From: Microscilla marina ATCC 23134
GTDB lineage: Bacteria; Bacteroidota; Bacteroidia; Cytophagales; Microscillaceae
DNA length: 64,000 nt
Reading direction: 5' to 3'
Assembly (NCBI RefSeq): GCF_000169175.1
Contig: NZ_AAWS01000007.1
Coordinates: 155,001 to 219,000 of the forward strand
Shown here: piece by piece, positions 19,930 through 28,699 of the stretch
Position numbering within the stretch: the stretch's first letter is position 1
How the letters are laid out: each line of letters begins with the position of its first letter
Program-made: the position numbers and the translations under genes
Notes under the pieces: generated by a model
Database searches by the model: none
What the model was told of the DNA's origin: nothing
What the model saw: the letters and a program-made list of their open reading frames with translations, nothing else

Positions 19930-19965
19930 AAAGGGTTCCAGCACGGTGTGCTGGAACCTTTTTTA
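19930..19965 (+). terminator. Terminator after the phosphatase cluster
   Basis: A perfect 11-bp stem (GGTTCCAGCAC and GTGCTGGAACC) with a three-base loop, followed by six T. It lies between convergent genes; the A-run on the other side makes it usable in both directions. Confidence 0.9.
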
Positions 19966-19987
19966 TGAGTGGCCTATAGAAGAATCC

Positions 19988-22510
19988 TTAATTGCCTACA
20001 AAAAACAAAGCGTTGCCAAATAGCAACTTGCCTCCATACCAAAACCCGCGAAAAATAGGGGAGTCTGCCATATAGACGAGCTTGCCTTTACCATACGACT
20101 CTACCCCAAGCGATAATGTTTGGTTGATGCGTTCTTTGAGATGGGCACCTACAAAACCACTGACGTGACTATCACTGCCATAACGCCCCACGTTCCAGCC
20201 GCCTCTGGGCAAATAAGGAAGCAAACTGTTATTGCGCTTAATCAAAAATGTAAACTTATCTTCGCCATACGCCAACGGGTGAGTATTGTCCAGGTTTACC
20301 TTATAAATAGCCCCTGCAACCCTGTTCATCAACCTTTGACGACTTTGTCCATAGAACCGGGTAATGTGTTGGCGTTTTCTTTTTTTAGCACTACGCTTTC
20401 TGAAAGATCCCTTACTTAATAACAAACGTTTGTCTCGCCTAAACTCCCTAAGCGCATGTTCCATCGCAATCACTTTACCACCCTGTTGCACAAAGTTGGT
20501 AAACCTTTGGTCTATTTCTTCATAATTGCCAGAAGGTAATATCAAAACATCAAACTTATATAAATCGGTTTCAGATAAATGTTTGGTATTGATCACTGTC
20601 ACTGGATAGTGTATGTCTTTTTCAAGAAAGTGCCATATTTCGCCAAAAGCAGTATTGTAAATATGTTCGCCAGCAAGTAAAGCAATGTTAGGCTTTTTTA
20701 TGCGTCGATAAGCACTTGTGCCCAAGTCTTGCCCTTTTTCTACAATGGCTGTATTTACTGGGGTCAACTGTACCTGAAATTCTACAGCTGCTTGGTTTAA
20801 TACGTAAGCCAGATTTTTATTGCGTTTGTTATCGGCAGACAAAATAACCAGGGTGCCCCGGTTAAACCTTTGTCGGGCAATGGTAAATGGTTCACGACTA
20901 AACCTTACCTGAATATTTTGCTTGAGCAATGCAGATAAAAACTTGACTTGGTTAAACCCTTCCCAGTTGCTGATATATGCATAAGGTAAAGCTTCACCCT
21001 CAGGGCTTGCGGCACGGTATGTACTGGCTGCTTCTGTAGTTTTTTTACCCTCTATTTTTGCCGTGGTAGCATACGTTTCTACATTATATATATAAGGCAC
21101 TGACCAAGCGGTGAGATCATAAGTAAGCGAATCCTCCAAAAAAGTTTCAGGTTCAAATAGTACTTTTACCAATACAGCTTTAGGTTGGTAGGCACTGATG
21201 ATGACATCGTCTTTTTCTACTTTAAAACCTTGATTTGCTTTTTTATTGCGGTAATCAAAACCAGTAAGTTTTTTATTACTTTCTTCGGCTACCTGATACC
21301 TTATTTGCTGTTTGTCGAGCAATCGCAGTAAAGCATTTACCTTGGCTTTTTGTTGCTGATTTTTAACTACATAAGTTTTATATTTTCCTGGTGGATTTTT
21401 TACTGCTTCTTTAAAATAACTCTTGAACTTTTCTAAAATTTTGTCTTTGTGTTTATAGGCGATTTCAATAGTCGACAAGCTTGTAGTTACGTGGCGGGTA
21501 AAACGCTTGCTAAGGGTGAGCGTGTCGCCAGTGTTCTGGGTAACTGCTACCCCAGCACGCCCTGAGCCAGCCTGTTCATAAGTAAATCCCATGGCTCCAT
21601 TGAACATAGGCCAGGTATCGCCATAGCTGGGGTACAACAAATCATACACTTGTTGAGTAAAATACAACCATTTTTTTTGATTAAAATACTTGGCATGATT
21701 GGCACCTATGTACTCTTGAAACTTTCTTTGCCAAGGGGTAATGTCTTGATGGTAGGGCTTGGCTGCCGGAGCAAAAAAGTAGGAGTTGTTATGGTTCATT
21801 TCGTGAAAATCGACATGAATATGCGGCATCCATTGTTGGTATAGTTTTACCCTTTGCTGAGACTCTATCTGGGTTTGCCACGCCCAGTCGCGGTTTAGGT
21901 CAAACATGTAGTGGTTAAAACGCCCTCTTGCCCAACCTTGGTGGTGTTCCCAGCCATTGAGCGATGGGTTAGGTATACGGCTACCCACTTGGTTAAACCA
22001 ATTGACATAACGCTCTCGCCCATCAGGGTTTTCACAAGGGTCGATCATTATGATCAAGTTGTCTAGCCAGGCTTTTATATTAGAGTCGTTAGAAGTAGCC
22101 AAGGTATGCAATGTAATAAGTGCCGCCTCAGTACAAGATGCTTCATCTCCATGTACGTTGTAACTCAACCACACAAAGGGTAGGTGTTTGCCTTGTACAG
22201 TGCCTGATTTGAGCCCAGCAGCAATCAGGTTATTTGCTTGAATTTGTTGCCGCTTACGAAGGTTTTCGGGCGAAGAAATAACTGCAACCACTAAAGGGCG
22301 CCCTTCATTGGTTTTACCATATTCTATGTAGTTAACCCTGGGGGAGTAGGTAGCCAAGTGTTGAACATAGTCTACTACTCGGTGATGAAAAGTAAAACGT
22401 TGCCCCATTTGATAACCCAAGAATTTAGAAGGGGATTGGGTAGAGTTTTGAGCCAATGCCATGTTTACAGAGAACAAGCCCACTACCCACACAATAAATA
22501 GTTTGCGCAT
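19988..22510 (-). CDS. Secreted M14 family zinc carboxypeptidase
   Basis: An 840-residue secreted metallopeptidase with a signal peptide (1-20, ending MALAQ). The M14 catalytic domain has zinc ligands H120 and E123 in NVHGDEAS and H236 in VDFHEM. Other M14 signatures are DPCENPDGRERYVNW, FDLNRDWAW and FTYEQAG, whose glutamate fits the catalytic base. The C-terminal half (about 500-840) includes a segment resembling a class I glutamine amidotransferase-like fold (LLAGEHIYNTAFGEIW, LILPSGNYEEID), as is common in large Bacteroidota M14 proteins. The protein is likely periplasmic or outer-surface and degrades peptides. No T9SS sorting domain is visible. Confidence 0.9.
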   Translation of the reverse strand: MRKLFIVWVVGLFSVNMALAQNSTQSPSKFLGYQMGQRFTFHHRVVDYVQHLATYSPRVNYIEYGKTNEGRPLVVAVISSPENLRKRQQIQANNLIAAGLKSGTVQGKHLPFVWLSYNVHGDEASCTEAALITLHTLATSNDSNIKAWLDNLIIMIDPCENPDGRERYVNWFNQVGSRIPNPSLNGWEHHQGWARGRFNHYMFDLNRDWAWQTQIESQQRVKLYQQWMPHIHVDFHEMNHNNSYFFAPAAKPYHQDITPWQRKFQEYIGANHAKYFNQKKWLYFTQQVYDLLYPSYGDTWPMFNGAMGFTYEQAGSGRAGVAVTQNTGDTLTLSKRFTRHVTTSLSTIEIAYKHKDKILEKFKSYFKEAVKNPPGKYKTYVVKNQQQKAKVNALLRLLDKQQIRYQVAEESNKKLTGFDYRNKKANQGFKVEKDDVIISAYQPKAVLVKVLFEPETFLEDSLTYDLTAWSVPYIYNVETYATTAKIEGKKTTEAASTYRAASPEGEALPYAYISNWEGFNQVKFLSALLKQNIQVRFSREPFTIARQRFNRGTLVILSADNKRNKNLAYVLNQAAVEFQVQLTPVNTAIVEKGQDLGTSAYRRIKKPNIALLAGEHIYNTAFGEIWHFLEKDIHYPVTVINTKHLSETDLYKFDVLILPSGNYEEIDQRFTNFVQQGGKVIAMEHALREFRRDKRLLLSKGSFRKRSAKKRKRQHITRFYGQSRQRLMNRVAGAIYKVNLDNTHPLAYGEDKFTFLIKRNNSLLPYLPRGGWNVGRYGSDSHVSGFVGAHLKERINQTLSLGVESYGKGKLVYMADSPIFRGFWYGGKLLFGNALFFVGN

Positions 22511-22672
22511 ATAGTCTTTTTTATAGCAAAGATAGTATAATTTTGATTTCTTTAGCCCGAATTTTTATTTTCTTCTACAGCATACAGGTAGAAAGTCAAA
22601 CGTACATGTAAGACGATAATATTGATCGCAAAGGTTCGCCTGAGCAGAACGTTTCCTTTGTTGTAGGTAGAT

Positions 22673-22703
22673 TTTGGGGTATAAAAGGAAAGTTGTAGTT
22701 TTG
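22673..22703 (+). promoter_or_regulatory. Bacteroidota-type promoter for the acyltransferase gene
   Basis: TTTG (22673-22676) and TAGTTTTG (22696-22703) are separated by 19 bases, matching the Bacteroidota -33/-7 consensus. The start codon lies 35 bases downstream. Confidence 0.6.
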
Positions 22704-22737
22704 ATCATCCTTTTATATTTAGTAACCACCATACCCA

Positions 22738-23682
22738 ATGAACGAGCATCAAGACCAAGAAGACAACGACTCAAAAAAAATAGAGCAAAGTAAACGGATT
22801 CCTCTAATACCCAATGCAGTCAATCTACCCGCCAACATCGAAGAGAACGCTCCAACGCTCGATTTTTTAAATTTTCAACCACCATCCAAAGAGTTTGTAG
22901 CCAATATTTCTGCACCGTTTTATAGTTATTTTACCCCCAGGTTTTTGGGTTTGGATAATATAGATAATAGTCGACCTTATTTTTTTGTAGGTTACCATAC
23001 CTTACTTAGTATTACCGATATTTTTTACGTGACCGAGTTGCTGCTCAAAAAAGACATTATGCTACGCTCACTTGCCGATTCCTTTCATTTTAAAGTACCA
23101 GGTTGGAACCAGTTTTGGGAAAAAATGGGAATGGTCAAAGCTTCACGTGAAAACTGCTCAGCATTGATGACTGCTGGAGAAAGCGTGTTGGTGTTTCCGG
23201 GAGGAGCCAGAGAAGCGTTTAAACGCAAAAACGAGCAATATAAAGTAAACTGGCAAAACCGTAGTGGCTTTGCTCATATGGCTATAGAGCATAATTACCC
23301 CATTATTCCACTGGCATCGGTAGGTCTGGAAGATGCCATGGATATTCTTTACGATGCTGATGACATGATGAATACCTGGTTGGGGCGTTTTCTTAAATAT
23401 ACAGGAATTGCCAAATACATTCGTGATGGTGAGGAGCTTCCTCCTATAGTAAAAGGTTTGGGCTGGACACTATTGCCTCGCCCCGAACGCCTTTATCTGT
23501 CATTTGGCGAACCTATAGATGTGAGCGAGTTTGCCGGAAAGGCAGACGACAAAGCAGCTCAAATGGCAGTACGCGAAAAAGTGGAACGCTCGGTAAAAAA
23601 GCAAATGGATACCTTGCTAAAATACCGCGCCAATGATGTAGAGAACATGGGTTGGTTACGCCGTTGGCTGCTTAAAAAGTAG
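22738..23682 (+). CDS. Lysophospholipid acyltransferase family protein (PlsC/DGAT-like)
   Basis: A 314-residue acyltransferase of the LPLAT superfamily. An acceptor-site motif resembling HxxxxD (YHTLLSITD) is followed by the strongly conserved FPGGAREAFKRK, typical of the diacylglycerol/monoacylglycerol acyltransferase-like branch, and by an IIPLASVG segment. The N-terminal 40 residues are polar and charged. It probably acylates a lysolipid or glycerol lipid at the inner membrane. The gene stands alone with its own consensus promoter and ends 24 bases from the convergent GNAT gene. Confidence 0.82.
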   Translation: MNEHQDQEDNDSKKIEQSKRIPLIPNAVNLPANIEENAPTLDFLNFQPPSKEFVANISAPFYSYFTPRFLGLDNIDNSRPYFFVGYHTLLSITDIFYVTELLLKKDIMLRSLADSFHFKVPGWNQFWEKMGMVKASRENCSALMTAGESVLVFPGGAREAFKRKNEQYKVNWQNRSGFAHMAIEHNYPIIPLASVGLEDAMDILYDADDMMNTWLGRFLKYTGIAKYIRDGEELPPIVKGLGWTLLPRPERLYLSFGEPIDVSEFAGKADDKAAQMAVREKVERSVKKQMDTLLKYRANDVENMGWLRRWLLKK

Positions 23683-23706
23683 GAGAGTGGAGCCTGTACT
23701 TCAACT

Positions 23707-24252
23707 TTAGTCAGATTGCACCAAAGCAAAGGTATGAGCATCCCATATGTTTTCATTTTTGATAATCGCTTTTTTGCAAACCGCTTCCCTTGTGTAGCCA
23801 CACTTTTCTAACACACGCATAGAGCCTGTATTGTACTCAAACACTATAGTTTGGAGACGAATAATGCCCAGTTGTTGAAAAGCATAATCAGTGGTGAGCT
23901 TAAGTGCTTTGGTCATAATATTTTTTCCCCAATAAGGCTCCCCCAACCAATAGCCAAGCTCGGCTACATGGCGTTGTTCATTGACCAGCCTCACCAAGCC
24001 AATTACTCCGCATAATGCTTCTTGATGAGTGATGGCAAAAGTAAGAGGTGGGTTTTCTGTTTGGGTGGCGTCTACAAATGCTTGCCCATCTTGCTCGGTA
24101 TAGGGGTGAGGAATGTAGTCACGTACATTGTCCCAAATGTTTTTGTTGTTCATCAGTCGGGCAATATCAGGTACATCTGAGCTTGTCAATACTCTCAATA
24201 TCACTTCATCGCTTTGCAATATTGTTTCTCTGTTGGGAGTGTCATTGTTCAT
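23707..24252 (-). CDS. GNAT family N-acetyltransferase (RimJ/RimL-like)
   Basis: A 181-residue acetyltransferase. The ATG at 24252 is chosen (MNNDTPNRETI); the longer frame to 24372 adds 40 residues unlike the family. Features are VILRVLTSSDVPDIARLM at the N-terminus, GYWLGEPYWGKNIMTKAL (the acetyl-CoA binding region) and IVFEYNTGSMRVLEKCGY at the C-terminal side. This layout is that of the RimJ/RimL ribosomal-protein or small-molecule acetyltransferases (Acetyltransf_3). The substrate cannot be told from the sequence. It is monocistronic and convergent with the acyltransferase gene. Confidence 0.88.
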   Translation of the reverse strand: MNNDTPNRETILQSDEVILRVLTSSDVPDIARLMNNKNIWDNVRDYIPHPYTEQDGQAFVDATQTENPPLTFAITHQEALCGVIGLVRLVNEQRHVAELGYWLGEPYWGKNIMTKALKLTTDYAFQQLGIIRLQTIVFEYNTGSMRVLEKCGYTREAVCKKAIIKNENIWDAHTFALVQSD

Positions 24253-24460
24253 TATTTTATTTTTATGATCCAAAGAGTGAATAGTAACACAAACTAATGT
24301 CTTTTGTAGGTTATTTTCAAACCATTCGTTTGAAAAATGCTCAACAATTCTTATGTTTAAGAATAGCCTCATTGAAATTAATACTCCACCGTTTTTTCGG
24401 TTTGATAGTTTTTTTTATTCAGGCTCAAAACACTTCACTACAATTTGGTGATGGCATCCT

Positions 24461-24698
24461 AACTAGTGCATTAGGGATTAAATAAGTTGCCTATTAATTT
24501 GGATGAATTAACTACGTTGAGCTCGCGAAAAGCTCGGTTTTGTTTTCTGACGAGTCGTGAAAATGGCGGATAGTTCGCTTTCTGAATTCCGATGCATATC
24601 GGAACCTTAGCTATCTAACTTTTTTACGAGGAAGTCAGGGGGCAAAAGTCGCCAAATAATATGTGAGTAACTTAGTACCTGATGCACTAGTACCTTAA
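24461..24698. mobile_element. MITE-like element A with terminal inverted repeats
   Basis: An element of about 238 bases without a gene. Its ends are imperfect inverted repeats with a 10-base identical core (ACTAGTGCAT at 24462-24471 and its complement ATGCACTAGT at 24682-24691). It contains a 49-base block (24504-24552) repeated exactly in element B, with a small hairpin GAGCT...AGCTC. It shares its right end with element B. Confidence 0.55.
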
Positions 24699-24885
24699 AC
24701 ATTGAGTAAATGCCCTTTTATTTGGGGTGAATTAACTACGTTGAGCTCGCGAAAAGCTCGGTTTTGTTTTCTGACGCACTTCAAAAATCGCGCATAGCCT
24801 TAGCTACGCAAGTTTTTTTAAGTAAAGTCAGTGGGCAAAAATCGCCGAAATAACGGGTTAGGTATTTAGTGGTTAAGGTACTAGT
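24686..24885. mobile_element. MITE-like element B with 13-bp terminal inverted repeats
   Basis: A 200-base element bounded by a perfect 13-bp inverted repeat (ACTAGTACCTTAA at 24686-24698 and TTAAGGTACTAGT at 24873-24885). It contains the same 49-base block as element A (24728-24776) and an inner inverted segment around GCATAGCCTTAGCTACGC. No transposase is present. It resembles the elements at 45298-45832 in its inner segment. Confidence 0.6.
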
Positions 24886-25133
24886 ACTTAGTCAATGATT
24901 GAATTAGGAATGAAGTTTAGTGAAACACTACTTGGCTTTTCAACGAAGAAGGACAAAGCCATTATGCAAACATGTCCTTAAATTTGGTCTTGGCGAAGTA
25001 ATGGTAAGTTTAACTATACCTCTCACTAACAAAGTTATAAACTTGTTAGTGGCTAGTGGAACAGGGTAAACCTGGAGCCCTGCCAAGGCTGTAGATTATT
25101 ATAAAATAGCTAACAAAAACAAATAGATCAAGT

Positions 25134-26096
25134 ATGGAACCAACATTTATTGCCATTTTGGTGGCATCCATAATAGGCTTTTTTGCCTTTATGTATTTCG
25201 TACCTGTCAATCTCTGGATTACAGCAATATTTTCTGGAGTAAAGGTAAACCTCTTCCAACTGGTTTTTATGCGTATTAGACGGGTGCCCCCCAGCACTGT
25301 AGTCAACTCGCTGATTACCGCTACTAAAGCAGGTTTGGAGCTTACCGCTGATGATCTTGAAACACACTACTTGGCAGGTGGGCATGTACCATCAGTTATT
25401 CGTGCCTTGATTTCAGCAAACAAAGCTAATATTCAGCTTTCGTTTAAGCAAGCTACAGCCATTGACCTGGCTGGTCGTAATGTATTTGAAGCTGTACAAA
25501 CCTCTGTAACACCTAAAGTAATCAATACTCCACCAGTGGCAGCTGTGTCGCAAGATGGGATTCAATTGATTGCCAAAGCCAGGGTAACCGTAAGAACCAA
25601 CATTGCCCAATTGGTAGGAGGAGCTGGTGAAGACACCATTATAGCCAGGGTAGGCGAAGGTATCGTAACCTCTATTGGTTCTTCGGGCAACCACAAAGAA
25701 GTACTTGAAAATCCAGACGGTATATCAAAACTAGTATTAGCAAAGGGCTTAGATGCAGGTAGTGCTTTTGAGATTTTATCTATTGATATTGCCGATATAG
25801 ATATAGGAGAAAACATTGGGGCAAAGTTACAAACTGAACAAGCCCAAGCAGATCTGAAAATTGCCAACGCCAAAGCCGAAGAGCGACGGGCAATGGCGGT
25901 AGCCAACGAGCAGGAAATGATTGCTAAAGCCCAGGAAGCCCGCGCCAAAGTAATTGAAGCCGAAGCAGAGATTCCTAAAGCTATTTCGTCGGCATTCAAC
26001 AATGGTAATTTAGGTATTATGGATTACTACCGAATGAAAAACATAGAAGCCGATACCGATATGCGTGACTCTATCTCTAAGGGAGAAGGAGGTTGA
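25134..26096 (+). CDS. floA: Flotillin-like protein FloA (SPFH family)
   Basis: A 320-residue membrane scaffold protein. An N-terminal hydrophobic hairpin (about 5-28) is followed by the SPFH/band-7 domain and a coiled coil rich in E, A and K (about 240-300; [20 protein letters not shown]). Signatures of the FloA (former UPF0365/YqfA) family are [45 protein letters not shown] and [20 protein letters not shown]. Length and composition are normal for FloA. Known role of the family: organising functional membrane microdomains. It is monocistronic here and no NfeD-type partner lies next to it. Confidence 0.95.
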   Translation: MEPTFIAILVASIIGFFAFMYFVPVNLWITAIFSGVKVNLFQLVFMRIRRVPPSTVVNSLITATKAGLELTADDLETHYLAGGHVPSVIRALISANKANIQLSFKQATAIDLAGRNVFEAVQTSVTPKVINTPPVAAVSQDGIQLIAKARVTVRTNIAQLVGGAGEDTIIARVGEGIVTSIGSSGNHKEVLENPDGISKLVLAKGLDAGSAFEILSIDIADIDIGENIGAKLQTEQAQADLKIANAKAEERRAMAVANEQEMIAKAQEARAKVIEAEAEIPKAISSAFNNGNLGIMDYYRMKNIEADTDMRDSISKGEGG

Positions 26097-26197
26097 TAAT
26101 GTAGAGTTGTTGGATGTGTAGGTGGCTTTGTGTTAAAATTCAATAAGCCATTACGCTCGAAAAATTTAAAAATATTTTTTTCATAAGCAATTTATTA

Positions 26198-26238
26198 AAA
26201 GCTTTGCCGAACAATTGAGTTCAGCAAGGCTTTTTTTG
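26198..26238 (+). terminator. Terminator after floA
   Basis: A stem AGCTTTGCCGAAC with GTTCAGCAAGGCT (two imperfect pairs), six-base loop, followed by seven T. It lies about 100 bases after the floA stop. Confidence 0.8.
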
Positions 26239-26370
26239 TACAAGCCCTTGAACTTTTTGAAAAATAATAGTACAAGAATAACATAGCCATTGGTAGTACT
26301 TTAGTATACCTAACCCTGGTTGCTTGAGATTTATAACTACAAATGCTATAGACCAAACACGACAATATAA

Positions 26371-27081
26371 ATGCAAAATTTAGCCAAATACATAGTTATT
26401 ATTACCCTGCTGATGTGTCAGGCATGTAGCAAATCATCGGAGGCATTTTTAGAAAAAGGACGTACATTTATGCAAGAAGGTAACTTTAAAGAAGCAGTGC
26501 GTTATTTTAATTGGGCAGTAGAAAAAGATGCACAAAGCTATGCCGCTTTTAATGCCAGAGGTGCCGCTTATTTTAGCCTGAAAGATTATGACAATGCCTT
26601 GTTAGACTTTAACCAGTCTATAAAGTTAAACGATAAAGATTATAAGGCGTTTATGAACCGAGGCAACGTAAGACGTGAAACCAACGACTTAAAAGGTGCT
26701 TTGGCAGACTATACCCAAGCCCTTCCATTGAATAATAATGTGCCTGATTTGTACCTAAACCGAGGGGTAGTAAATGCCCAACTGCAAAACTACGATGCAG
26801 CTTTGAAGGACTTTAATGAAGTAATCAAAAGAAATAAGCAAAATAAAAACGCCTATTACAACCGAGGCAATATTTTGTACACTCAAAAAAAGTTTAAAGA
26901 AGCTATTGCTGATTTTAGAACAGCAGTACAACTAGATGCCCGCTTTGCCAAGGCTTTGTATGCTTTAGGTATGGCCGAACTGTTGGCAGACAAAAAAGAG
27001 GATGCTTGTATGCACCTTAAGCAAGCCGCCAACCTGAATCATCCTCAAGCAGATGGAAAAGTAATCGAATATTGTAAGTAG
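26371..27081 (+). CDS. TPR-repeat lipoprotein
   Basis: A 236-residue protein with an N-terminal hydrophobic segment ending at cysteine (LLMCQAC, C19), a probable lipoprotein signal. The rest is five to six tandem TPR units (about 25-225), for example AFNARGAAYFSLKDYDNALL, FMNRGNVRRETNDLKGALA and YYNRGNILYTQKKFKEAIA. Such proteins usually act as periplasmic or outer-membrane assembly scaffolds. It is monocistronic and is followed by a 107-bp tandem repeat array. Confidence 0.88.
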   Translation: MQNLAKYIVIITLLMCQACSKSSEAFLEKGRTFMQEGNFKEAVRYFNWAVEKDAQSYAAFNARGAAYFSLKDYDNALLDFNQSIKLNDKDYKAFMNRGNVRRETNDLKGALADYTQALPLNNNVPDLYLNRGVVNAQLQNYDAALKDFNEVIKRNKQNKNAYYNRGNILYTQKKFKEAIADFRTAVQLDARFAKALYALGMAELLADKKEDACMHLKQAANLNHPQADGKVIEYCK

Positions 27082-27236
27082 TTGTTGTGGGAAAAAACGT
27101 AGTTAACTTGTTCGATAGCTGCTACAGCCTCAAGCTTTGAACTGCTCTTCAAGTCTATTACCGATTTTATAGAACGCTGATTTTCTGCGTCAATTCGTAA
27201 TTAAAATCGTAAATACCCTTGGAATTGGCTTACTCA

Positions 27237-27771
27237 TTCGTAATTCCCAAATTCGTAATTTATATGAATAGTATAGTATGCGCTTTATAACGCTCACAAT
27301 TGAAAAAAATCGTAATTAGCTTCGCAGAGCTCCCTACGGTCGGTTCGTAATTCCCAAATTCGTAATTTATATGAATAGTATAGTATGCGCTTTATAACGC
27401 TCACAATTGAAAAAAATCGTAATTAGCTTCGCAGAGCTCCCTACGGTTGGTTCGTAATTCCCAAATTCGTAATTTATATGAATAGTATAGTATGCGCTTT
27501 ATAACGCTCACAATTGAAAAAATCGTAATTAGCTTCGCAGAGCTCCCTACGATCGGTTCGTAATTCCCAAATTCGTAATTTATATGAATAGTATAGTATG
27601 CGCTTTATAACGCTCACAATTGAAAAAATCGTAATTAGCTTCGCAGAGCTCCCTACGATCGGTTCGTAATTCCCAAATTCGTAATTTATATGAATAGTAT
27701 AGTATGCGCTTTATAACGCTCACAATTGAAAAAAATCGTAATTCGTAATTCCCAAATTCGTAATTTATATG
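27237..27771. repeat. Tandem 107-bp repeat array ending at a gene start
   Basis: Four complete units of 107, 107, 106 and 106 bases begin at 27237, 27344, 27451 and 27557. A shortened fifth unit begins at 27663 (79 bases), and a final 30-base stub begins at 27742. Each unit starts TTCGTAATTCCCAAATTCG and has an ATG at offset 27. In the last stub that ATG (27769) is the start codon of the GT2 gene. The copies are nearly identical, differing mainly in A-run length and one or two bases, so the expansion is recent. Confidence 0.95.
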
Positions 27772-28641
27772 AAGGTTTCAGGATTTAGTTTTGTGCGCAA
27801 TGCGGTCAAGTTAGACTACCCTATTGTAGAAGCCATTACTTCGGTATTGCCTATATGCGATGAGTTTGTAATAGCTATAGGCGACTCAGAAGATGAAACA
27901 CTCGAACTGATTCGGTCTATTGATTCTCCTAAAATAAAAATTATAGAAACCGTGTGGGATGATCGCCTGCGAGAAGGAGGGAGGGTGTTGGCTGTAGAAA
28001 CCGATAAAGCTTTTGCGGCACTTGCCGAAGACTCCGACTGGGCGTTTTACATCCAAGGCGACGAAGTGATACATGAACAATACCTTGACAATGTAAAGCA
28101 AGCAATGCTCAAGTACAAAGACAACCCCAAAATAGATGGGTTGTTGTTTAAGTACCAACACTTTTATGGTTCTTATGATTATGTGGCAGACTCGCGCAAG
28201 TGGTATCGGCGTGAAATAAGAGTGGTGCGCAATCGCAAAGATATTTTTGCTTACCGCGATGCTCAAGGTTTTCGTAAACAACCTAACGATAAGTTGCGCG
28301 TAAAATTGATTGATGCCTACATTTATCACTATGGTTGGGTGCGCGAGCCCGACAAGCAACAAGATAAACAAAGGGCTTTTCATAGCCTGTGGAAAAACGA
28401 TGACGAGGTAGCCCAGTTTGTAGGACAAGCCAGCGAGTTTGATTACTCTAACATTGACTCATTGAGCGTGTTTAAAGGTACCCACCCCAAAGTGATGCAA
28501 GCTCGCATTGACCGTATGAACTGGAAGTTTGACCACGACATTGCCAAAAAGAACTATTCGGCAAGAGTGGCATTTCTTACGATGGTAGAAAAGCTTACTG
28601 GGTGGCGCATTGGTGAGTATAAAAATTACAAAGTGGTATGA
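27769..28641 (+). CDS. Family 2 glycosyltransferase
   Basis: A 290-residue soluble GT-A fold enzyme. The N-terminus MKVSGFSFVRNAVKLDYP and ICDEFVIAIGDSEDETLELI form the nucleotide-sugar binding part, and FYIQGDEVIHEQYLD holds the likely metal-binding acidic cluster (DSDW then QGDEV). There are no membrane segments. The start codon lies in the last, truncated copy of a 107-bp tandem array, so the array forms the whole 5' leader. A hairpin follows the stop. It probably decorates a surface polysaccharide; the acceptor is unknown. Confidence 0.85.
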   Translation: MKVSGFSFVRNAVKLDYPIVEAITSVLPICDEFVIAIGDSEDETLELIRSIDSPKIKIIETVWDDRLREGGRVLAVETDKAFAALAEDSDWAFYIQGDEVIHEQYLDNVKQAMLKYKDNPKIDGLLFKYQHFYGSYDYVADSRKWYRREIRVVRNRKDIFAYRDAQGFRKQPNDKLRVKLIDAYIYHYGWVREPDKQQDKQRAFHSLWKNDDEVAQFVGQASEFDYSNIDSLSVFKGTHPKVMQARIDRMNWKFDHDIAKKNYSARVAFLTMVEKLTGWRIGEYKNYKVV

Positions 28642-28646
28642 ATTAT

Positions 28647-28682
28647 ACAGCCCCTGATAAATATGTATTTATCAGGGGCTGT
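28647..28682. terminator. Hairpin terminator between GT2 and GT39 genes
   Basis: A 16-bp stem (ACAGCCCCTGATAAAT and its complement) with a short loop, between two convergent genes. A T-run follows at 28695-28700 on the plus strand. Confidence 0.75.
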
Positions 28683-28699
28683 ATGTTTATGCTGTTTTT

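Noticed and set aside
27237-27768. CRISPR array
   Set aside because: The units repeat in full (107 bases) with no variable spacers, and no cas gene is near.
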